Part shown: piece by piece, positions 24,667-32,806 of the stretch
Layout of the letters: each line of letters opens with the position of its first letter
Numbering within the stretch: position 1 is the stretch's first letter
Origin: Pectobacterium peruviense
GTDB taxonomy: Bacteria; Pseudomonadota; Gammaproteobacteria; Enterobacterales; Enterobacteriaceae
Length of the DNA: 64,000 nt
NCBI RefSeq assembly: GCF_002847345.1
Contig: NZ_LXFV01000001.1
Coordinates: 496,001-560,000, forward strand
Reading direction: 5' to 3'
Program-made: the position numbers and the translations under genes
Notes under the pieces: generated by a model
What the model saw: only the letters and a program-made list of their open reading frames with translations
The model's database searches: none
Told to the model about the DNA's origin: nothing

Positions 24667-26657
24667 GCCTCCAAATTGCCGATGATATGCCGCCGTTCTT
24701 TGCTGACGGTGGTTTCCTGTTTGTGGGTTCCCGCCAGGCTGGATATCCCCTGGTTACTGGCACTGCGGTGCACATAGTCGCGACGCAGCGCCCGATACAC
24801 CTCGGGGGAGAGCTGCTGACTCAGGTTCTTTATCACGCCCTGCTCGGTGGCTGCCAACGACCAGAGTTCATCCAGCGCGTTAAGATTAACCGCCGGTAAT
24901 TTAGTGGCCAGAGATTCCACGGTCATTAAAGGATCATTGGCATCCCACACCTTAAACGGTACCCCAGCAGCCCGCCCGGCCTCCACCATCATATGTAGTG
25001 GAATACGTGAGTATTCCCCTTCTACCACACGGCTCATCACCACCTCTACATACACGGCTTTTTTCGGCCAGGCATCATCCTTACCGCGCCGCCGGATAAA
25101 CGAATAGGGGATCAAACTGATTGCTCCCACGGGTGGCGTGGCGGCACGCAGTAAATGCGGATGAAGCCGATCCACCCAGCCCTGCGCGATCTTTTCCTCG
25201 GCATAAGCGCGGGCCTGACGGTAAGCGCGACTTTCCGTCTCCGGCGTAGTCGTCGCTTCCTCGCTCATAAAGCGCTCCAGTTCAAGGCACTCGGTCAGCG
25301 CCGGATCAATGTTTGGGTTAGGCAGGCTCCAGCGGCTGTAATACCCGCCGCCGATATCTGAGTGTGCCCCCGGCAGGGCCAGCTCGGTAAAATGGGGCGG
25401 GATGCTGGTGCCAATGGCCGTAGGCGTGATGCGTGTTAAGGGGAAGTGCTTGCGTACCTCATCCAGCGCGGTTAAATGCACCACCCGTTCGGCGCAGTCA
25501 TCCTGCAAGCGGATATTGAGGCTGGGATGGTACGACGAGGCTACCGTATCAAAAATCCCGACAAAGGTGATACGCACATCGTCCCGCTTGGCCCAGTCAA
25601 ACCCAGCTTTCAGCCGAATTGTGGGCATATTGGCGATCGCTTGTACCAGTGGGTGATCAGTCTTCTGGTCGATGACATTGACAAAATGGCGTGCCGCCGC
25701 TGCCCCACGGCTAAAGCCAAACACATCGAAGACAATACGGTGGATACAGTCGATGTTAGAAAAATCCTCCTTCAGATCATCATCAATCGCTTGTACGATA
25801 GACAGTTCACAGGCCTGATTCACCTTGCCAACGATAGAGGTATTTTCACCGCCAAAATCGAGATCCAGCCCTTTTGTCAGCATATTGTCCGATCGGTACT
25901 CTAGGCCCTCGTTTCCTGCAACCGGATCGCGCGTACCAATGCCGCTGATATAAGCATGCGCACTTAACGTTTCGCCACCGACGTTAAACTGCTCATAGAG
26001 TTTCCAGACATTGGTTTTATCATTCGCCGCACTGTCACTCACCGGAAGCCGCCCCATCTGGCAGCCACGCAGCTCTTTCTCCCTCTGTGCCGGATCAGCG
26101 CAGGTTTCAGCCAGCCATTGTTCTACCTTTTTAAGGCCAGACTCGGCATTATAGGTGTTATTCCCTGTGCCATCGAAGAACACGCCGATGCGCAGCACGT
26201 TGATCTGATAACCTTTTACTTCGATAACGTAGGAATGGTTGGTAAAGAAACGAACTTTTCCGGCTTTTCCTTCCTGATGTGCCTCTGGCAACGGTTGTTC
26301 TGGCGCAGTCAGGCACAGGTCACCGGTGGTCGCCTTAATATGTTCACGTGGCGTTTCATCATACCCAGCCTTCTCTGCCACATAGGCAGGGACGGCACTT
26401 TGCCCGTCCTTCAATACTTCACGCGATTGTGCTGCCTTGAGCCAGGGCTGCGTCTCCAGCTTGACGGCTATCGGGCCCACCGCAAAACCCGGTACGACTA
26501 CAGGCCCGTCGTTGAGGGGGACCGTTTCGGACTTGCCAGTATCGTCGGTGAGTGTCGCTTTTAGCCCCTTAAACGAACGATTGTGTTCATCACGAACCTC
26601 AATCTCTATCCAGCAATCGTAATGTTCGCAGGGAATACAGTAAGGATCTGCCGCCAT
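24663..26657 (-). CDS. DUF2235 / Tle1-type phospholipase effector (probable type VI secretion toxin)
   Basis: A 664-residue protein with an alpha/beta-hydrolase DUF2235 domain. FFDGTGNN (160-167) and the nucleophile elbow GFSRG (314-318, Ser316) are present; an Asp in the FVGIFDTVAS segment and a His in GAHSDIGGGY are plausible catalytic partners. The first ~150 residues are a separate beta-rich domain starting with Cys-rich CIPCEHYDC. There is no signal peptide. These features match Tle1 lipases, which attack membrane phospholipids of rival bacteria through type VI secretion. No VgrG, PAAR or Hcp gene is nearby, so the delivery partner must be elsewhere or unknown. Two DUF2931 immunity genes follow. 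Confidence 0.85.
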   Translation of the reverse strand: MAADPYCIPCEHYDCWIEIEVRDEHNRSFKGLKATLTDDTGKSETVPLNDGPVVVPGFAVGPIAVKLETQPWLKAAQSREVLKDGQSAVPAYVAEKAGYDETPREHIKATTGDLCLTAPEQPLPEAHQEGKAGKVRFFTNHSYVIEVKGYQINVLRIGVFFDGTGNNTYNAESGLKKVEQWLAETCADPAQREKELRGCQMGRLPVSDSAANDKTNVWKLYEQFNVGGETLSAHAYISGIGTRDPVAGNEGLEYRSDNMLTKGLDLDFGGENTSIVGKVNQACELSIVQAIDDDLKEDFSNIDCIHRIVFDVFGFSRGAAAARHFVNVIDQKTDHPLVQAIANMPTIRLKAGFDWAKRDDVRITFVGIFDTVASSYHPSLNIRLQDDCAERVVHLTALDEVRKHFPLTRITPTAIGTSIPPHFTELALPGAHSDIGGGYYSRWSLPNPNIDPALTECLELERFMSEEATTTPETESRAYRQARAYAEEKIAQGWVDRLHPHLLRAATPPVGAISLIPYSFIRRRGKDDAWPKKAVYVEVVMSRVVEGEYSRIPLHMMVEAGRAAGVPFKVWDANDPLMTVESLATKLPAVNLNALDELWSLAATEQGVIKNLSQQLSPEVYRALRRDYVHRSASNQGISSLAGTHKQETTVSKERRHIIGNLEA

Positions 26658-27086
26658 CAGTTAACTCCTGTCAACGCTGATGAAAAATGAAATGCCCCAG
26701 ATTGTGGTCTGAGTCTGCTCACATCACGATACGTTTTGGTAAACACTAATTTGGATAAAACGCAGAAACTTAGATTGGGCAAAAATTACGCCCCCTCACA
26801 CGGCCGAGGGCAAACGGACTGAAGGCGTGGAGCAATAGGCAGAATAATGAAAACGTTCCCTGTGGCATCCTTTGAGGCGAGTCCTTTAATAAAAAATGGC
26901 AAGCAGAGGATAGCAAGCAAATGAAAATGTAATAGTATGAAAAAAGAACCGAAAGTAACTCAATAAATTGATTAATTTTGAAATTATTCCATTTGAATAA
27001 AGACCACACATAGAAATAGGTCTGATCTTTCTCCTACTGCGGCATAGATAGCATGATGCAGTATTTCGCAAGTTGAAAACTCAGTC
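26658..27086. other. AT-rich noncoding stretch upstream of the lipase gene
   Basis: 429 bp with no supported gene. The portion about 26880-27010 is strongly AT-rich, unlike the flanking hrp DNA, which suggests foreign origin. It should contain the effector promoter. A partial hrp-box-like GGAAC...CCAC pair is present but with the wrong spacing. Confidence 0.5.
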
Positions 27087-27155
27087 GCGCAGGTGTATCG
27101 CGTCTTGCGTCAGCTCGAAGATGAGCAAAAACACGAGATTATCGAGATGGAGTGA
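27087..27155 (+). pseudogene. hrcU 3'-end fragment, copy 2
   Basis: Encodes the last 22 residues and stop of HrcU (begins AQVYRVLRQLEDEQK, ends EIIEME-stop). It is 67/69 identical to the functional copy and has no start or upstream coding sequence. It marks the far end of the 4.09-kb inserted cassette. Confidence 0.93.
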
Positions 27156-27173
27156 AAACACTCCAACGTATAT

Positions 27174-28100
27174 TTAGGATTCAGCGATCTGGCTTAAGTA
27201 ATACGCTTCTCCCTGACGCAATTCCGCAATCATGAAATCCAGAAAAGCCTGCTGCTGAGGTGCATGCGCTTTACCAGCCAGCGTTTGGATCTGGAGCGAA
27301 CGCTGGTCGAGCTGCTTGATATTCAACGGCTTCAGGCGCATCGGTTCCTGTAAGCACTTATACATCACGGAGTAGAAGCTACAGGCCGTGACCGCCCCCG
27401 GCGTGCTCATCGCATAGTAATAGAGCGTGGTGAAGTTGTTGCAGCACAGCGTCGGTTCCAGAAAAGTACCATTCATCCGGCATGAGAGGTCAAACAGCTG
27501 TCGCAGCGTAGTCGACGATTCCGGCAGCGCCAGCGGGAAAGGATGCAGATCCGCCAGTTGAATAGACTGGTGCGCCAGCGGATGTTCATCCGATATCAGC
27601 AGCATCAGTGGCGCAGGCAGCGCCAGTTCCACATTCACGCCCTGCTCGGGCGCCAGCGCAAACTGTAGCGCGATATCCACTTCGCCATTACGGATCATCT
27701 GGGACACCTGCATCGCCGAATCCACCTTCAGCGCAAACGTGGTATCTGGGTCATGTTGGCGGAAGCGCGCAAACAAGGTCGGCAGTAGATCGAATGCCAT
27801 TCCCTCCGTACAGCCAATCCGCAGCAGTGCCCGTCGACTGGCCTTCAGCCCTTGAATCTCCGCCACGGCAGCATCCATATCCATCATGCTCTTGCGCACA
27901 TGGTTTTCCAGAATGCGTCCGGCATCATTTAACACCATGCCGCGCGCATGGCGCTCGAACAGCGGCACGCCAATGCGTTCTTCTAACCGCTGAATCTGAC
28001 GGCTGATAGCAGAAACGGCAACAAACAGGTGTTGACTGGCGGCGCTGAGCGAACCGGTGGTGGCAACCACCAAAAAATAACGAATCTCGGAGCTGTGCAT
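27174..28100 (-). CDS. LysR-family transcriptional regulator
   Basis: A 308-residue LysR regulator: an N-terminal winged helix-turn-helix (residues about 1-60, TGSLSAASQHLFVAVSAIS, RLEERIGVPLFERHARG) and a periplasmic-binding-like effector domain (about 90-290). It is divergent from the M20 peptidase gene with a 143-bp intergenic region, the usual LysR arrangement, so the peptidase is its likely target. The ligand cannot be read from sequence. Confidence 0.92.
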   Translation of the reverse strand: MHSSEIRYFLVVATTGSLSAASQHLFVAVSAISRQIQRLEERIGVPLFERHARGMVLNDAGRILENHVRKSMMDMDAAVAEIQGLKASRRALLRIGCTEGMAFDLLPTLFARFRQHDPDTTFALKVDSAMQVSQMIRNGEVDIALQFALAPEQGVNVELALPAPLMLLISDEHPLAHQSIQLADLHPFPLALPESSTTLRQLFDLSCRMNGTFLEPTLCCNNFTTLYYYAMSTPGAVTACSFYSVMYKCLQEPMRLKPLNIKQLDQRSLQIQTLAGKAHAPQQQAFLDFMIAELRQGEAYYLSQIAES

Positions 28101-28243
28101 ACCGGCCTTCCTTTCAGATAGAGCGAGGGGATTTTGAGGTTTATATTAAAAGCAAAGCTTAATTGCAATTTTTATTATTGTTGCAAAGCTCATTTTTCCT
28201 TTAAATATCGGTAACTTCGGCACATTATCCAGCAAGGAAAGGC

Positions 28244-29662
28244 ATGACCAGCGCAGACCTTATTCGTATCGCCTGTGAACGTTTCGATCGCGGAGAATTT
28301 AAGCAGACGCTGGCACGGCGTATTGCGCACACCAGCGAGAGTCAGAAAACCGATAACCAGCCTGCGCTGAATCGCTATCTGACTGACGAGATCCAGCCCG
28401 CGTTGCAGGCAATGGGATTCAGCGTAAAACTGATCGCCTCGTCAGATGAACGTCATCCCCCTTTCCTGCTGGCCGAACGCATTGAGGATCCTAGTCTGCC
28501 GACAGTGCTGTCTTACGGCCACGGCGACGTGGTTTTCGGTGATGAAGAAAACTGGCGCGATGGGCTCACACCCTGGGAATTAGTGGAAGAAGGCGACCAC
28601 TGGTACGGACGCGGCAGTGCCGATAACAAAGGCCAGCACAGCATCAACCTGATGGCGCTGGAGCAGGTGTTTCGGGCGCGCGGACAGCGTCAGGGCTTCA
28701 ACTGCAAGCTGCTGTTCGAGATGGGTGAAGAAATTGGCTCACCGGGGCTGGCCGACCTGTGCCAACAGCACAAAGAAGAACTGGCTGCCGATATTTTTAT
28801 CGCCTCCGACGGGCCGCGCCTTAATGCCGAACGCCCGACGCTGTTCCTCGGCTCTCGCGGCTGTGCCAACTTCCGTTTACGCATCAAGGCACGTGAGCAG
28901 GCATACCATTCTGGTAACTGGGGCGGGCTGCTGAGCAATCCGGGTACACAGTTAGCGAACGCCGTGGCCAGTCTGGTAGACGGACAAGGACGGATGAAAA
29001 TCGACGCCCTGCTGCCACCGCTGCTGACGCCAGCACTGCGGGACATTCTCAGCACGATCGACCCCGCAGGCAGCGAGGGCGATCCGGCGATTGATGAAAA
29101 CTGGGGTGCAGAGGGACTCACGCCTGCCGAGCGGTTATTTGGCTGGAACACGCTGGAAGTCCTGTCATTCATTACCGGTAACCCAAACAAACCGGTGAAT
29201 GCGATCCCCGCTGACGCGACTGCCATTTGCCAACTGCGCTTTGTGGTCGGCACCGACTGGAAAAATCTGGCACAACATGTGCGCCAACACCTCGACCAGC
29301 ACGGCTTTGATCAGGTAGACGTTGAGGTGCTCAATACCTCTCCAGCGACGCGGTTTAACCCCGAAGATCCGCTGGTAAACTGGACGCTGGCACTGATGCA
29401 GCAAATCAGCGGTAAGCAACCCGCGCTGTTACCGAATCTGGGCGGATCGCTGCCTAATGACGTCTTCGCCGACATCCTCGGCCTGCCAACGCTGTGGATC
29501 CCCCACTCTTATCCCGCATGCGGCCAGCACGCCGTCAACGAGCACATGCTGAAATCCATCGCCCGCGAAGGATTAGCGATCATGACCGGCCTGTTCTGGG
29601 AACTGGGGGAACAAGGACATGCGCTGTTAGAAAAACACAGAGAGTATGTGCATCAGAAGTGA
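28244..29662 (+). CDS. M20-family metallopeptidase
   Basis: A 472-residue zinc-dependent M20 (ArgE/DapE/dipeptidase-like) hydrolase. Metal and catalytic residues are visible: His93 in YGHGD, Asp127 in GRGSADNKG, and the acidic pair in EMGEEIGSPGL (Glu162/Glu163). A dimerisation domain occupies the middle of the chain. There is no signal peptide, so it is cytoplasmic. The substrate is probably a dipeptide or N-acylated amino acid; the nearby methionine-type transporter and OSBS/NSAR-like racemase make an N-acyl amino acid an attractive but unproved idea. A terminator-like hairpin follows. Confidence 0.88.
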   Translation: MTSADLIRIACERFDRGEFKQTLARRIAHTSESQKTDNQPALNRYLTDEIQPALQAMGFSVKLIASSDERHPPFLLAERIEDPSLPTVLSYGHGDVVFGDEENWRDGLTPWELVEEGDHWYGRGSADNKGQHSINLMALEQVFRARGQRQGFNCKLLFEMGEEIGSPGLADLCQQHKEELAADIFIASDGPRLNAERPTLFLGSRGCANFRLRIKAREQAYHSGNWGGLLSNPGTQLANAVASLVDGQGRMKIDALLPPLLTPALRDILSTIDPAGSEGDPAIDENWGAEGLTPAERLFGWNTLEVLSFITGNPNKPVNAIPADATAICQLRFVVGTDWKNLAQHVRQHLDQHGFDQVDVEVLNTSPATRFNPEDPLVNWTLALMQQISGKQPALLPNLGGSLPNDVFADILGLPTLWIPHSYPACGQHAVNEHMLKSIAREGLAIMTGLFWELGEQGHALLEKHREYVHQK

Positions 29663-29700
29663 TGTTTAGCGGCTGATCACAATGCGGTATAAACGCAAAA

Positions 29701-29721
29701 GTGGCCGTATTAGACGGCCAC
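29701..29721. terminator. Hairpin between peptidase and antitoxin genes
   Basis: GTGGCCGT / ACGGCCAC arms with a 5-nt loop. On the minus strand the stem is followed by TTTTGCG, so it can terminate the toxin-antitoxin transcript; it can also end the M20 transcript. Confidence 0.75.
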
Positions 29722-29762
29722 TGAATACTATGCAAAACAGAACGTCTTCCGCAATCACATCA

Positions 29763-30083
29763 TCAGAGAATAGCGCTTAGCCCTTTTCTCTCGATGACCT
29801 CAAGTATCCGTAATGCCGCTCCCGTTGGTGAGCTTACCCCACGTTCCCATTTCTGAACGCTATTGGCCGACATATTAATGATGCCAGCAAGCTGGCTTTG
29901 GCTAATTTTTTCACGCTCACGGATGGCTCGTACTCTGCTCGCGTCCATACTGGCGCGTGATTCCGTTTTTTGACTTTCCGCTACCAAGCGATTGATAGCG
30001 TCAAGATCGACGTCACTGGCCGTACCTGCGGCATGTTGACGCTGAATCATGCCCTGTATATTTAATAAGCGCTTATCAACCAT
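29763..30083 (-). CDS. XRE-family antitoxin (HigA/NadS-like)
   Basis: A 106-residue protein with a C-terminal XRE helix-turn-helix (SQSQLAGIINMSANSVQKWERG). This is the layout of NadS/HigA-type antitoxins whose toxin gene comes first. It overlaps the toxin gene by 8 bp. It should neutralise the toxin and autoregulate through the upstream operator. The antitoxin is intact, whereas the toxin is frameshifted. Confidence 0.87.
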   Translation of the reverse strand: MVDKRLLNIQGMIQRQHAAGTASDVDLDAINRLVAESQKTESRASMDASRVRAIREREKISQSQLAGIINMSANSVQKWERGVSSPTGAALRILEVIERKGLSAIL

Positions 30084-30466
30084 TTATCACCTCAACAAGC
30101 TCTTTGTTTTTAAGGTCCGTTTCAAGATCGGCATCTGATTTGTTTTTAAATACCGATGATGCAATTTTAAAAGCCGCCAATACATCATCGGGAATTTCCT
30201 TCCCACGCGTTGATACTGTGTTTTTCTCCCATCCTTCAAAGAAAAACACGTTACCTTCTCGATGATAAGCCACTATTATCCGGGCTCCACCACGTTTACC
30301 CAGACCAGTAGAAACCCGTTTCTTATACACACCGCCACCGAGACCTTCTTTAATCTGGGTGATCAATAATGTCTGCCGCAATATCACATAACTGCTGATC
30401 GGTTATGCCCGATTTTCTGCGAGATTTACCGTAGTGACGCGCAACAAAAATCCTTTTTTGTCCCAT
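30076..30466 (-). pseudogene. RelE/HigB-type toxin, frameshifted
   Basis: The 3' part (30076-30387) encodes a RelE-superfamily toxin core (LGGGVYKKRVSTGLGKRGGARI, FFFEGWEKN). The expected N-terminus of this family is present in another frame just upstream: from the ATG at 30466 it reads MGQKRIFVARHYGKSRRK ... LCDIAADII, then hits a stop at 30350-30352. Removing one base near 30361 restores a full-length protein of normal spacing to LGGG. So the gene looks broken by a single-base insertion, unless the window has a sequencing error or frameshifting occurs. Confidence 0.78.
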
Positions 30467-30471
30467 AAAAA

Positions 30472-30516
30472 TGCCCGATATTACTATGGTAGTTATTACC
30501 ATAGTAATATCGGGCA
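30472..30516. promoter_or_regulatory. Perfect palindrome with 20-bp arms upstream of the toxin gene
   Basis: Arms of 20 bp, beginning TGCCCGATATTAC and ending in the mirror GTAATATCGGGCA, around a 5-nt centre (GTTAT). It lies 27 bp after the metQ stop and 5 bp before the toxin ATG. On the minus strand TTTTT follows. It may be the autoregulatory operator of the toxin-antitoxin pair, the metQ terminator, or both. Confidence 0.8.
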
Positions 30517-30543
30517 ATCGCGTCAAACAATTCTCAGTATGAC

Positions 30544-31365
30544 TTACTCAGACTTCGCCTTCTTCATCCATTCCGGCTTCTGGAACGCGTGGAACATGGA
30601 GTTTTTATCCGCAAAGAATGCGGCGAATTCTGGGGATTGAACGGCAGCTTTCAGATCCTGAGCAAACGGTTTGTCGGCATCTTCCGCACGCACAACGATC
30701 ATGTTTTTCAGATCTTCCGGCAGCACATCTAACTGAATCGCGTCAGACAGATTCAGACCCGCAGAAATCGCGAAATTGGCATTAATCAGCGAACCGGTAA
30801 CGCCGCCCAGCGCACGCGGTAGCTGTGCCGCTTCCAGTGGTTTAAAGACCAGCCCTTTCGGGTTTTCCGTGATATCACGCAGCGACGCTTTGGTCGGCGT
30901 AATGTCTGGATTGATCTTAATCAGGCCGTATTTTTGCAGGAAATCCAGCGAACGCGCCAGATTTGACGGATCGTTTGGCAACGTAATGATATCACCCGCT
31001 TTCAGTTCATTCAGCGAGCGGACTTTGTTGGAGTAAAAGCCCATGCTGGCCGTCGGCACGGTGATCACTTCCGCCAGTTTCAGCCCTTTATCCGCGCTGA
31101 AACGGTCAAGATAGCGGCGATTTTGGAACAGGTTGGCGTCGATACTATTGTTCGACAGCGCCAAATTCGGCTGGATGTAGTCGCTGAATTCGCGCACTTT
31201 CACCTCGTAGCCTTTTTTCACCATTTCCGGTTTGATCGCTTTCGTCACCATATCGCCATACGGGCCCGGCGATACGCCGATGGTGATTTCTTTGCCTGAG
31301 TCTGCTGCGTAAGCCTGAGAAATGCCCAACGCCAGCATGAGTGGAATAAGTTTTTTCAATCGCAT
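30544..31365 (-). CDS. MetQ/NlpA-family substrate-binding protein
   Basis: A 273-residue periplasmic binding protein of the NlpA/MetQ family (ITIGVSPGPYGDMV, NLALSNNSIDANLFQN, ITLPNDPSNLARSL). The signal peptide has an AYA-A type cleavage site (AYAAD) and no lipobox Cys, unlike the lipoprotein MetQ of E. coli. It is the last gene of a MetN-MetI-racemase-MetQ set. The substrate could be methionine or another (possibly N-acylated or D-) amino acid. Confidence 0.9.
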   Translation of the reverse strand: MRLKKLIPLMLALGISQAYAADSGKEITIGVSPGPYGDMVTKAIKPEMVKKGYEVKVREFSDYIQPNLALSNNSIDANLFQNRRYLDRFSADKGLKLAEVITVPTASMGFYSNKVRSLNELKAGDIITLPNDPSNLARSLDFLQKYGLIKINPDITPTKASLRDITENPKGLVFKPLEAAQLPRALGGVTGSLINANFAISAGLNLSDAIQLDVLPEDLKNMIVVRAEDADKPFAQDLKAAVQSPEFAAFFADKNSMFHAFQKPEWMKKAKSE

Positions 31366-31652
31366 CGTCGCGTTCCTGTCTGTCCGATTTAGTCAGTGTT
31401 AGCCGTTTTTCTAACGGCATTGTCGTTATATAGAGCAGCAACACCTGGTTAAGATCGAGATACCGGGAGCGACCACGGTGCGAGGTATCCCTACGGGAAT
31501 CTCATCACCGTGTTTCTCCCTAAATCCACACTCTTATTCACAGTGCGACATCGCTCATTATTTTTCTCTATTTTTATGACGTTATTCCCTGGTGTTGGAT
31601 AACGTTTTACTGCCTACATCACTAACTCTAAAATTTATTATTTAACAAATAG
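31366..31652. other. Intergenic region with a long imperfect hairpin
   Basis: 287 bp between the racemase gene and metQ. It holds CACGGTG (31474-31480) pairing with CACCGTG (31506-31512) around a partly paired core, and a smaller GCCGTT/AACGGC hairpin near 31410. It may contain a separate metQ promoter or an mRNA stability element. No gene is seen. Confidence 0.45.
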
Positions 31653-32765
31653 TTAAAACAAAAAGGTTTCCTGTCCGTAGCAATATTTGTCGTACAGTTC
31701 AGGGTTGATATCAAAGCCAATTCCCGGTTTATTTGGCACCGCGACACAGCTGTCGTTGTCTAATTCGACAAACGGCAGCATGAAGTCTTCATGCCAATAG
31801 CGGGAAGACGGTGGAATATCGTGCGCGTAGACAAAGTTCGGCAGCGTAGACACCGCAATGTTGTGCGCTTTACCGACCGCCGTATCCAGCATGCCGCCGC
31901 ACCACACCGGAATATTGTGCGCCTGACAGTAGTCATGAATCAGCTTGGTTTCAGTAATACCGCCCACGCGCGCCACTTTGATATTGATGATTTTGGCGCT
32001 GCCCAGCTCTATTGCTTTACGAGCATCTTCTACCGACGCAATACTTTCATCCAGACAGATAGGCGTATTCACCGCCGCCTGAAGTTTGCGGTGGTCGATA
32101 ATATCGTCGTGTGCCAGCGGCTGTTCAATCATCAGCAGATTGAATTTATCGATGCGCTTAAAGAAATCAATATCGTCCAGCGTGTAGGCGGAATTGGCAT
32201 CCACCATCAGCGTAATATCACCAAACTCCTGACGCAGCGCCGCAATATAGTCGTAATCTTTTCCCGGCTTGATTTTTATTTTGATGCGCTTATAGCCTTC
32301 CTTCAGGAAATTATCGACCACGCTGACTAATTTATCGGGCATTTCCTGAATACCGATACTGACACCTGCTTCGACCTTATCCCGTACGCCACCCAGTAAT
32401 TGATGCAGCGGTACGCCTTTTATCTTTGCGTAAGCATCCCAAATGCCACCTTCGATTGCCGCTTTAGCGCAGTTATTACGCTTTACCGGAGCGAAAATAT
32501 CGCGAACCTGAGAAGGATGTTCAATATCTCCAGCCTGCTTAATCATCGGGATCAAGAAGTCACGCATAATATGCCAAGCGGTGACGTTGGTTTCTTCGTT
32601 ATAAAATGGCAGGGAAATAGCGGAACAATCGCCATAACCAATCTGCCCACCTGCGTGAATTTCCGCGATGGAAAAGTGTTTTTCCGTCTGCGTCGCAAAG
32701 CTGGTGGTAAATGGCGTTTTGAGCGCCATTTTCATTTTTCGTAATACAATTTTGTCTATTTTCAT
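31653..32765 (-). CDS. Enolase-superfamily OSBS/N-acylamino-acid racemase-like enzyme
   Basis: A 370-residue member of the muconate-cycloisomerase group of the enolase superfamily, closest in pattern to o-succinylbenzoate synthase/N-succinylamino acid racemase. Catalytic residues are visible: Lys164 and Lys166 in KIKIKPG, metal ligands Asp189 (VDANSAYT), Glu214 (IEQPLA) and Asp239 (CLDESI), and Lys263 (NIKVARVGG). Enterobacteria make menaquinone with a different MenC type, and no men genes are nearby. Location between permease and binding-protein genes of a MetNIQ-type transporter suggests racemisation of an imported amino-acid derivative. Confidence 0.85.
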   Translation of the reverse strand: MKIDKIVLRKMKMALKTPFTTSFATQTEKHFSIAEIHAGGQIGYGDCSAISLPFYNEETNVTAWHIMRDFLIPMIKQAGDIEHPSQVRDIFAPVKRNNCAKAAIEGGIWDAYAKIKGVPLHQLLGGVRDKVEAGVSIGIQEMPDKLVSVVDNFLKEGYKRIKIKIKPGKDYDYIAALRQEFGDITLMVDANSAYTLDDIDFFKRIDKFNLLMIEQPLAHDDIIDHRKLQAAVNTPICLDESIASVEDARKAIELGSAKIINIKVARVGGITETKLIHDYCQAHNIPVWCGGMLDTAVGKAHNIAVSTLPNFVYAHDIPPSSRYWHEDFMLPFVELDNDSCVAVPNKPGIGFDINPELYDKYCYGQETFLF

Positions 32766-32806
32766 GACATTTCTCTGCTGTCCTGAATAACGTATTCTGT
32801 CGCGGC

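Noticed and set aside
26845-26885. hrp-box-like GGAAC...CCAC on the strand opposite or near the effector promoter
   Set aside because: On the minus strand the spacing after GGAACG is about 23 nt, far from the 15-16 nt needed for HrpL.
26770-27009. 79-codon minus-strand ORF in AT-rich DNA upstream of the lipase gene
   Set aside because: Low-complexity chance frame without ribosome site or family resemblance.
31653-32765. Annotation as menaquinone MenC
   Set aside because: No men genes nearby, enterobacterial MenC is a different subtype, and context is an amino-acid-type transporter.
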